From Aspidapion aeneum (taxonomy: Eukaryota > Arthropoda > Insecta > Coleoptera > Brentidae): DNA of 64,000 nt. How positions within the stretch are numbered: the stretch's first letter is position 1; each line of letters opens with the position of its first letter. Shown here in pieces: positions 1 to 8,865 of this stretch. The position numbers were made by a program, and so were the translations under genes. The notes below the pieces were generated by a model. The model was not told the origin of the DNA and made no database searches. It saw nothing but the letters and a program-made list of their open reading frames with translations. Where the stretch lies: contig OY755044.1 in assembly GCA_963576565.1 (NCBI GenBank), positions 47,511,134 through 47,575,133 of the forward strand, written 5' to 3'.

Positions 1-104
1 GAAAGCAACCAATCAGGTCCTTTTTGCTTAAAGACCCCAAGGCCTTCATGTTTGCATCATGAATGGGCAGTTACCGTGGGTATTGGAATATTATGTAAAT
101 GTTT

Positions 105-470
105 TTACCTTCCTAGCCCGCACAGCAACGACTAGAGAAGGCATTGTTTTCGACGAAAATTTTTGTTTTGAGATAACTCCGAAAATGTGTTATTTGGGTG
201 TATTTTAACCTATTCTAGCAATATCGTCGTGATGTCTGTCTGTGTGTGTGTGTGTATTTTGTTTCTGTCCGTAACACGATATCACAAAATTTTCAAGAAA
301 AATAGTGTTCGACACTCTAACGAGCTGACTAGATTTTGGTCAAAATCAATTAATGCTAATGACAGGTTTTTGACACACAAAATTTAAAAAATGCTAACTT
401 TTTAACGGAGCATCGCATCAATATGAGGTTTTTGGAATATAGGAGTAGACTACATTTGGCTTAATAATTT
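105..470 (+). repeat. Dispersed repeat RA, copy 1
   Basis: The stretch opens with TTACCTTCCTAGCCCGCACA and contains GTGTTATTTGGGTGTATTTT, a TG-rich simple tract at about 235-257 and the phrase AATGCTAACTTTTTAACGGA. A second copy lies at 60263-60640 in the same orientation and a third, reversed, at 12238-12533. No frame of note is present; the 66-codon frame inside is chance. The family is not recognised by name. The shared left edge, starting at TTTACCTTCCTAGCCCGCAC, suggests a real element end. Confidence 0.75.
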
Positions 471-1093
471 GTGTTATAACCAAAAAGTTCGTAGGAGCTT
501 TAGTTTTTGAGATATTTACAAAAAACTGTTTTCAAGGCTGATTATCATAGCTTCACTTGAAGTATGCTAATAGGCTAGCTAGAAAGGTATCAGATCTGTC
601 ATAGATCCATTTATTTAAATATGTCATACATACAGGGCCTCTAGGTTTATAGTATTCTGGTAGTGAGAGTACAATTCGGCATTTTTTTTTACAAAAAAAT
701 TTTAGGTTTCAAAATGGCAGGCTTTCTTATTTATAAACCCAATCTAATTACCTAACCAACCAGCCTATCGAATCATCCTAACCAACCAATCTAACCTGCC
801 AACCTAACTAACATAAAGAACCAACAAATATAGGAATTCAAGCTAAATAAAACCGTTTAAAGAATTGCATATGGCAACATTTCTCGCCGCGAATCGGACC
901 TCGGCCAATTGTCCCCGCGGCGTATTGGCCCGCGGCGGATCTGCCGCGGCTAATTGTCTCATCTTCCCATTAAATATGGTAACAAATTCAAATCCACAAA
1001 AATAACAACTAAATTAAAACACTTCGCCCCTGGTGGATTATGCTCATTTTGTGTTGATCATAAAGCCCCGCCTCTGGTGCTTTATACAATTTA
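471..1093. other. Unassigned stretch with a small GC-rich patch
   Basis: No gene is visible. Positions 720-840 are rich in CCTAAC/CCAACC words, and 890-960 is a GC-rich patch with three CCGCGG sites. Neither matches a feature I can name. Confidence 0.4.
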
Positions 1094-1262
1094 TCCCATT
1101 TAAAACTTCCACCCGGGATTTCTCGAGAACTGCTAAAATTTTTAAAAAATGCCAAGACACGTCGATTATTTGTTTTACCGTGTAAAAATTTCAAAAATCG
1201 CTCGATTAAATTTTGAGATATTTGCATTAACGTATTAACCGGAGGAGACCAGGAACCGCGGC
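1094..1262 (+). repeat. Inverted-repeat partner of 4912-5310
   Basis: This stretch runs from TCCCATTTAAAACTTCCACC to TTAACCGGAGGAGACCAGGA. Its reverse complement, with two extra inner segments, is found at 4912-5310. The two copies bracket about 3.6 kb that includes the degenerate array at 2331-3370. The shorter copy looks like the longer one with two deletions of roughly 100 bp each. They may be the two ends of one old element or two independent insertions. Confidence 0.75.
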
Positions 1263-2330
1263 AAAAATTCATTCATCAAAACAATTCGATTTGACCCCTA
1301 GATGCTTCAATAAGTTGGAAAAGAATAGAAATATTTTTTGGAAAGACGATGGCAACGCTGTGCGACACACAGCAGACGTATGTTTATTCTTTATGGTCGA
1401 TCGAGTTACCAGTGACGGCGGCAAAATATTTATTTATTAAAAGTAAATACCTAACCTATTAAAACAAGCAATTTAATTTAGTTTGCAGCTGAATAGATAC
1501 CCATTGACAATAAAAATTTACATTAATAGCATTGTTGAGATTATGTTCTCAAATACAGAAGTCGTTCATTAAAAATAGGAGTCAGGCTCTAGTAAAAACT
1601 TGAGAGCCCACTTGATTTTCGAACCGGGGCACTCACCGAGAATTGTGAAGTCGTCTCCAGCAGCCGAAAACGGTATTAAAAATCTCTTTTTCCGAGCGAC
1701 ACCCCAATTATTACAATTTTAAAGCTAGATACTATGTGTAGTGCCTACTTTTCTTTTGTATATAAAAAAGTAAATATAATTTTAGTTCCTTTTTTTATGA
1801 AAAATTGGTAATAATATTGTAAAAAAGTAACGGAGCTCTATTTGGATAAGGATATTTTGGACTTTTTTTGAAAAAGCCCTCGATTTATTGCTTTGATGGG
1901 GAGACAATTTGCTTACTTTGGGGATTTATTAAGATGCACCCCATTAGTGGAGTTACTTTTACCCATTTGTTTTAATTGGGATAGTAACCATGGCCAGAAC
2001 TAAAATAGTTTTTTTGGTTATGCTACTCTACATTTTTCAATTTTCTCTGAATTTAAAATTTCTTGCAAATATATTTGTATTTACTGCCTCCTACGACGGT
2101 GGTTTTGTCCCTTTTAGTAAGATTAAAGGTGTGTACAAAAAATATGTACCTAAAAAACAACTCTTTTTTAAAGCGAGTTATTTTGAGAAAAGTTAATGCG
2201 ACACTTATTCCGTCGTACTACCATCTCGGTTTTCATCAGCAGTTATTAGAAAAGAAACTGGAAAAAAGTGCAACATATCAATTTCTGTTCTGTGGTAATT
2301 GCTTTATTATAGTTTTTTCAAAAACATCTT
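1263..2330. other. Unassigned AT-rich stretch
   Basis: No gene can be supported. Two overlapping short frames near 1990-2356 have no family resemblance. On the minus strand at about 1622-1645 there is a GGTTCGAAA word resembling a tRNA B box, but no tRNA fold around it. Confidence 0.4.
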
Positions 2331-3370
2331 TTTCGAATGATGTTTTGTTCAATTGACATTTTTTTAAAACAATTTGTTCAAAAACATCTTTTTTGAATGA
2401 CATTTTCTTGAATAACGTTTGGTTCAAAAACATTTTCTTCAAACAGAAAAACTAGCTCCTGTGTGTGTCTTTTTGGGAGGTCGCAATCGGTGGTAGCTTT
2501 ATCAATTGATCCTAACCTGTTAACCTAACCACACTGAACTCTAATCAATTGATCGCAAATGTATCCATTTCAAGAAATTAAAAATGTTTTCAAAAAAGAG
2601 ATCATTTGAACATCTTCAAAAAAGATATTTTGAACAAAACAATTTGACAAAATGTCATATGAATTTAAGCAATTTTTGAACAAAAAGTTTTCTATCAGAT
2701 TTTCAAACAAAATGTTTTCGAAAAAATGCAACTCGAACAAAATGTCACTTAAAAAAGATGTTTTCGAACAAAATGGTTTTGGTCAGATTATCATTTGAAC
2801 AAAATGTTTTAAAAACACAGTTGAACATGTTTTTGAACAGATTCTCATTTAAAAATGTTGAACAAAATGTCATTGAACAAAATGTTTTTCAAAAAAATAT
2901 AATATAAAAAGATATTTTCATAAAAAGTGTACCATCAGATCATTGGAACAAAATATTTTTGAAACTAAAAAATTTGAACAAAATGTCATACAAACGCACT
3001 GCTTTCGAACAAAATGTCATGTAGAAAAGATATTTTTTAACAAAATGTTTTCAATCAGATTGACATTCAAACAAAATGTTTGAAAAAAAAGTCATTCGAA
3101 AATATTATGTTTTTAAAAAAATGTTTTCGAAAGAAAACCCCATTCGACAAAAAGTCATTCGAAAAACTAATTTTTCAACAAACCAAAAGTTTTTTTATCA
3201 GGTGGATGTTTGAACAAAATGTTTTTGAAAAAGATGTTTTAAATCTGTTTTCAACCAAAACGCCATTTGAACAAAATGTCATTTCAAAAAGTAATTTTTG
3301 AACAAAATGTCAAATCAAATTGTCTTTTAAACAGAATATTTTTGCAATGCAATTTGAACAAAATAACATT
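2331..3370. repeat. Degenerate tandem repeat, GAACAAAATG family
   Basis: A loose repeat of about 20-35 bp built on GAACAAAATGTCATTTGAA and TTTTCGAACAAAATG words recurs tens of times with heavy drift. The short frames inside are translations of the repeat. It may be an old minisatellite filling the interior of the inverted-repeat pair at 1094-1262 and 4912-5310. Confidence 0.65.
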
Positions 3371-4911
3371 TTCGTTTAAAAAATTAATTTTATTTGCCAG
3401 TTTTATTTTTTGACACATCACTTAATGCTGATAGTATTTTGAAAAAGAACTTTTTTTATTTAACATTTAAAATGAGTTAAATAAAAAAACATATATTTAT
3501 ATCGTCTCGCTTATAGTTAAAAATAAGGAACAAAAAATATTTTATAAATGATCTAAAAAATAGGGTTATTTAGATACCAGGGCCGAAATTTACTTTTCGT
3601 TTTTAAATAAATTGCAATCAATTTTTGGGTTATAACAATGATCCTTAGAAATGGATTTTATTTAACAATGAAAAAAATAATAAGTAGGTAACTATAGTTT
3701 ATTGTTTTTAAATTTTTTGAATATAAAATTTTGCTGACATTTTATAGGGTTAAAAACAAATCTGCATGTAGAGACCTCGTCTTTACACTTTTTAGATGTT
3801 TGATTAGGATGCTTTTAGCTTGGTGTATTTTATTTTAGGTTAGACAACCTTAAAAATTCAGAGTAGGTAAAAAGGACTAACCCAATCTAAAGAATTGCCT
3901 CGATCCAAATCTAAAAAAACTGTTTACACAAAAAAACGGTTAAATAAAAAAGGTATACGTAAAAAAATTACTTTCCATATTAATATACCTTTTTTACCTT
4001 ATCTGTTGAAAATCAAGGCTCGTAGTTCGGTTAAAAGTATCAAAACCCCAAAACTTGGGACACCCTGTACATTTTTAACTAAACTTATGTTTAAACACTT
4101 TTAACAAATAAATAATTATTTATATAATAGCCTAAAATTTTTTTTCTGATTTTATATTGATTTCTACGGCACTGGTCTTTGTTTTGTTTTCAAGGTCAAA
4201 CAAGTTATTTAACTTACTTGTAAAACGAAATTTCTGGATTAACATGGTCGAGATTTTAGCACAAAATACACTCCCACACCATTTTAAAGTATTTTAAGAT
4301 TAATTTTGAGTCCAGATCGAAAATATATTTTAAGAAAAAACACGAAAACAATTCCGAACCGTAAAGCGACAGGTCAAAAACGTCGCATGTGACCCTTTAC
4401 AAAATATTAATGGGTCCAAAGGGACTAGCTTCTAATCAAGAATAGTCTCTTTTTCTCGCATCGGTTTAACAAAAGAGGAACAAAATAAGATACTTTACGA
4501 GGGCCTAGACGATTGCGGCATGTTTCTAATTCCTTTGTTTTAGTGAGGGACTGTAATCGATAATAGTTTTGTTTTTTCTCTCGCACTGGTTTAATAAAGG
4601 AAAACGAAGGAATAGCAAAATAAATGCTGGAAGCATAAGTTAAAGTGATCACCGCTTGTTATATATCCATATTTGGTGGTGTATAATTAAACTGGTAAGG
4701 GTTTGTAAGAAGAACAGTTTCGTCTTTTTCCGTTGCATTGGTTTAAAAAAGAAATAAAAGTAAAGGAAAGATCGGATAATTTTGGTGATTCTTAAAGAGA
4801 AAGGAAATAGAGTTTTCTATGGACCAAACAAAAATAGTCGATGAGTTCTTTTCTGCAGAAGTACGTTTTTTAAAACAAATTGTTTATCTAGACGGCCGAT
4901 TTTTTTGTTTA
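3371..4911. other. Unassigned AT-rich stretch
   Basis: No gene is supported. A short lysine-rich frame at 3895-4104 overlaps the phrase GGGACACCCTGTAC (near 4058-4071), which is a common terminal motif of small inverted-repeat transposons in insects; the partner end was not found nearby. Confidence 0.35.
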
Positions 4912-5310
4912 TTTCCTAGTCTCCTCCGGTTAATACGTTAATGGATATTTGCTTTCTATTGATTTTCATGGAATGATAAAATAAAAATTAAATCCGAAAA
5001 ATATAAACTTCTGATTTTTTTTTTTATCAGTCCATGTTAAATTGGAAAGTTTAAAGGCAAATATCTTAAAAACTAATCGATAGATTTTTGAAATTTTAAC
5101 ACGGTTGTAAAGATATTCAAGATACCGGCAAAACAAGGTATCACCAGACCCACTTTCACTTATTCAAAATATTGGGGTAAAGTATACCCCTCGAGAGGGT
5201 GCGTCATACAAAACTTTCAAGAACTTCAAACAAAATCGTCGTGTCCCTGCATTTTTAAAAATTTTCAGCAGTTCTCGAGAAATCCCGGGTGGAAGTTTTA
5301 AATGGGACAC
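4912..5310 (-). repeat. Inverted-repeat partner of 1094-1262 (longer copy)
   Basis: Read on the minus strand, it starts GTCCCATTTAAAACTTCCAC and ends TTAACCGGAGGAGACTAGGA. It includes about 230 bp that the other copy lacks. The orientation is opposite to the first copy. Confidence 0.75.
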
Positions 5311-5750
5311 AGTGTATATAAACGTGTTTGATTGGAAATTTAAAAAATATGCTGTTATCAGTGATACCTTTATGGCGAAATTTCACGTACCTATATACAT
5401 AATCGTAAATTATTGATGAAAATCTAATCTGCGGGCTACAAGGTTCTACCGAAAATGCGACAAATATTGATAAGCTATTATTACTATACTTATATGGGTA
5501 GAAATATTGGTTATAGTTTTTCTTGTTAGGTTGTGATATGTTGTGATTATAAGGACTATTATTTTACCAATTATAAATTTGGGTAGAAATTATCTAACAA
5601 AAATTTAAATTACAATGCTCGATAATCAATGATCAGTAGACTTGATGATCAGTGGAGAAGAAACGCAAAATACAATTTCTTAAAACTGATAATAGAAGTA
5701 AAGATTGAAGGTAAGAGGGTCGGTTTATACACGTGCAGATAGCTTTAATA
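5311..5750. other. Unassigned stretch
   Basis: No coding frame, repeat or RNA gene could be recognised here. Confidence 0.4.
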
Positions 5751-6026
5751 GGGACCTATTGCAATAAAGCCAGGCACACATTGTGCCGGGCACTATACTG
5801 ACATTTTCGCATTCAAAACTGACAGTTAATCTTTCAAAATTGACATACCAAAGTCGAAATTAGAAATCCAGTCGTTTATTTTCCATTAATAGTGGCGTCA
5901 CTATTAATTCCGGCTCTTATAATACACAATGGCCTTATTTTGAAGGAAGACAGTTGTTCTTATAATGCGAAACTGTCAATATAGTGCGTGACCCAATTAG
6001 TGCCTGGCACTATTGCAATAGGTCCC
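5751..6026. mobile_element. 276-bp miniature inverted-repeat element
   Basis: The left end GGGACCTATTGCAATA is answered by the right end TATTGCAATAGGTCCC in inverted orientation. The match continues inward to about 28 bp, including GCCAGGCAC / GTGCCTGGC. There is no frame inside. A clear target duplication is not visible. The inner part is a MITE-like sequence with ATTAATAGTGGCGTCACTATTAAT, a further local inverted repeat near 5885-5910. The superfamily is not known. Confidence 0.75.
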
Positions 6027-6045
6027 AGGGGTCATCAGCTTTCAA

Positions 6046-6330
6046 CAGTACTGTACAAATTTCACAACAGTACCCGACAGTACCACGACAGGATCCAACA
6101 GTACTCGACAGTACACGACAGTACTCAACAGTACTCGACAGTACCACGACAGGACCCAACAGTACTCGACAGTACACGACAGTACCCAACAGTACTCGAC
6201 AGTACACGACAGGACCCAACAGTACTCGACAGTACACGACAGTACTCGACAGTACACGACAGTACCCAACAGTACACGACAGTACTCAACAGTACACGAT
6301 AGAATCCAACAGTACAGTACTCGACACAAC
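6046..6330. repeat. Decanucleotide minisatellite, first block
   Basis: The unit is 10 bp, of the form RACAGTACYC (examples GACAGTACAC, AACAGTACTC, GACAGTACCC), with occasional CAGGACCC variants. About 28 units are present. Because 10 is not a multiple of 3 and few unit variants contain stops, long frames appear on both strands; they are artefacts of the repeat. The block follows directly on the miniature element at 5751-6026. Confidence 0.9.
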
Positions 6331-6559
6331 CCTCTTACCCGAAACAGTGGCGTAGATGCAAAAAGACAGGATGACCTTTTTTTTTTTTTTTTTTTTTTAG
6401 TCGCCAGTGTTTTGAGGATGCGCTAAGGCCCTATTGGCCTTCCCCAGGATTACCATTTGTGGGCGCGGTTCCCCAAAGATGATGACTTTTTTTTTTTTTT
6501 TTTGCTCGCATGTTTTTTGAGGGCGCGCTTTGTCCCTGTCGGACCCCCCCAAGGCACGA
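6331..6559. other. Spacer between minisatellite blocks, with two long T tracts
   Basis: Two T homopolymer runs (about 6376-6399 and 6487-6503) each precede a similar GC-rich phrase, the second and first being loosely repeated (GAGGATGCGC / GAGGGCGCGC). It looks like an imperfect tandem pair of about 110 bp. Confidence 0.6.
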
Positions 6560-6725
6560 CGACAGTACTCAACAGGACCCAACAGTACTCGACAGTACAC
6601 GAGTACACCGACAGGACCCAACAGTACTCGACAATACACGACAGTACCCAACAGTACTCGACAGTACACGACAGTACCCAACAGTACTCAACAGGACCCA
6701 ACAGTACACGTCAGGACCCAAGTCC
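6560..6725. repeat. Decanucleotide minisatellite, second block
   Basis: The same RACAGTACYC unit as at 6046-6330 appears here in the same orientation, about 16 units. The right edge runs into TGTACAAAATTTTAGGGTGC and GATGACCCC, an inverted match to GGGGTCATC at the left edge (6029-6037). The outermost right sequence at 6769-6782 (AATAGGTCCCTATT) is the reverse complement of 5747-5760. Confidence 0.85.
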
Positions 6726-6789
6726 TGTTGGACGCTGTACAAAATTTTAGGGTGCCGATGACCCCTCGAATAGGTCCCTATTGATAGTT

Positions 6790-7273
6790 CGTTCAAAGAA
6801 AAATAATAGGCATAAGAAAAAGGGCCTTGTGTGTGATTTTCAAAAACTAGAAGTTATTATGGTTAATTCAGTTTGTCATTTTAGGAATTCAAGACTGTAT
6901 TCCGATATTTAAAGAGTGGAATTCAAGAAACATTTGGAAGTATCACCACAAAGTAACTATTAAATTATTTGGTAGTATCACTATAGGTTGTACCAATATA
7001 GTTTTAGTCGATTTTTATTATTTTTTATTAGAAGCACGGATCACCTAAAGGTGATCCGTGTTAGAAGTATGTATAACGTCGGTAATGTGATTTACCTACC
7101 GATATAACGATCACGGTATGGCATTGCGCACATTTGTATCGCCCCTTTCTGCACATTTGTGACATGCTGCACTAATAAATTTCAATTTAATTTACATTTT
7201 TTAAACGAAAATATTTTAAAAACGAAAGATAAATTTTTGAAATGATACGAGTACTGTAAAGGCATTTTAACAT
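6790..7273. other. Unassigned stretch containing a perfect palindrome
   Basis: No gene is visible. Its only clear structure is the palindrome annotated at 7028-7067. Confidence 0.4.
7028..7067. repeat. 26-bp perfect palindrome flanked by 7-bp direct repeats
   Basis: CACGGATCACCT at 7035-7046 is mirrored exactly by AGGTGATCCGTG at 7049-7060 across two A residues. TTAGAAG sits immediately outside on both sides (7028-7034 and 7061-7067). The layout is that of a target duplication around a tiny inverted-repeat insert. Confidence 0.9.
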
Positions 7274-8415
7274 GTTACGAGGGCTGTCTTTTATATACAT
7301 AGAGGGCGACATTGATCTAATGTCGTTACTAAAGCTTGACCTCAATCTTCACCTAACCTAAATTTAAAACGTCAGTGTGGTACATATAGTTTTATAGGTG
7401 GAGTGAATTTTTTAAGTTAACAATTCAGTCGAAAAAATGCAATTAAATCGAAAACATTTGGGCTATAATTTTTTACTTTCGAAGGAAATTATTTCAACGA
7501 GAATACCTTGCCGAGTTAATTTCTGATTTCGGTAATGAAGCAACACATCAGTCAACAGTTTCTCGTTAGTATGGAGAATTTAAGCGTGGACGGATTAGCC
7601 TTAGCGACGATCCAAGGCCAGGTGCACCAAAAACATGTCACCCAGGAAAACATTGATGCTGTGTGCATGCTTATTACGAAAGATCGACATGTGACATATC
7701 GCAAGATCGAGGCTTCATTAGGGATTTCAAAACCTCAATTAAAATAAAATTTGCATGCAGAATTAGGGGTAAGAAAATGAGTTTCCCGCTGGATACCGCA
7801 TCTGTTAACCGAAGAACAGAAGGAAGCTAGGGTCAATTGCTGTCAGAAAACTCTAGATCGCTTTGAGGTAGCAGGAAACTCGAAAAACGTGTTTAGCATC
7901 GTCAGTGGTGATGAATCGTGCATTTACTGATATAAATCCGAAAATAAACGTCAGTCGTCTTTTGGGTGTTCCATGATGAAGAAAAACAAAAGTCATCCGT
8001 TCCATGATGAAGAAAAACAAAAGTCATCCGTTCTCGAAGTGTATCCAAAAAGATGGATTTCTCTTAAATGCAGGTCACGTAGCACCAATTCCTTTGGAAC
8101 ATCAAAGAACTGTTACTGCCGATTGATACATCACAATTTGTTTGCCGAAAGCCATCGCCGAGCTTCAAAAAGCAAACCATGAACGACGAATCATCCTTCA
8201 CCAAGACAATGCAAGATCGCAAAAAGCCCAAAAAACCATTAAACCTTTAACCCAACAAAACGTCGAATTGTTAGACTAGACTTCATACAGTCCCGACCTA
8301 AGTCCTAACGATTTCTATACTTTTCCGAAAATCAAGAACGGACTGCGTGGTTAAAGATTTCAGTCGCCAGAGGAAGCAGTCGACGCCTTTCAGAATGCAA
8401 TTTTGACAGTACAAA
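7274..8415 (+). pseudogene. Mariner transposase pseudogene
   Basis: Fragments of a mariner-type DD34D transposase can be followed across the stretch. The N-terminal helix-turn-helix part reads ENIDAV..LI..DRHVTYRKIEASLGIS (about 7645-7735), then LLTEEQKEAR, SGDES (first Asp, about 7900), HQDNA (second Asp, codon 8205-8207) and YSPDLSPNDF (third Asp, codon 8310-8312). The last two Asp are separated by exactly 34 codons, the mariner spacing. Frameshifts (one just before 7640), several in-frame stops and a 31-bp tandem duplication near 7969-8030 make it non-functional. The left end TACGAGGGCTGTCTTTTATA (from 7274) resembles a mariner inverted terminal repeat; no matching right end was found, so the 3' side is probably lost. 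Mariner inserts at TA by cut and paste. Confidence 0.9.
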
Positions 8416-8865
8416 CATAAACTAATAAATAGACAACCAATCCAAAATGGCCCGATTTACCGAAATCTCATACCAGATGGCCATACACGACGGTGTAAAT
8501 ATTCATTGTGAATTGCCTCCTCTGAAAGAGTCGGCGGTGTTGCCATACCAAAGACAATTATACCAATCTACTTTACAATCGTCCTACTTTCCCCCGCTTA
8601 TAGATTCCTTTTTCAAGACATGGACATTTAGTGACCTGGCGTAAACAACCCGGAGCGCTTGGCAATTCTTCCGCTCTTTTAAATGAGGTGCATTAAAGAG
8701 AGAGAGAGCCTCTCGGTCGGCCCCATGGGTTTGCTCGAACTCTATTATGAATGAGGTATTTAGAATTTGGTAGGTATACGGTTTAATTTAATCAAATATT
8801 ATTCCTTTTCGAGCGACTGCCTATTTATTACAATATGCTTGGGCCAGAAACTAGTTAAATTCTAC
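8416..8865. other. Unassigned stretch with an unrecognised 65-codon frame
   Basis: A frame at 8447-8644 (+) starts MARFTEISYQMAIHDG and has mixed, non-repetitive composition, but I recognise no family, and it lies between a dead transposon and FB2. It could be a piece of an unknown mobile-element protein or chance. A GA-rich tract follows at 8697-8711. Confidence 0.3.

Noticed and set aside
720..840. Telomere-like CCTAA words
   Set aside because: CCTAAC, CCAACC and CCTGCC words are irregular, with no sustained TTAGG-type array.
5984..6784. Eight overlapping frames rich in STRQY and CRVLL repeats
   Set aside because: They come from the 10-bp minisatellite and exist on both strands in several phases; none has non-repeat coding character.
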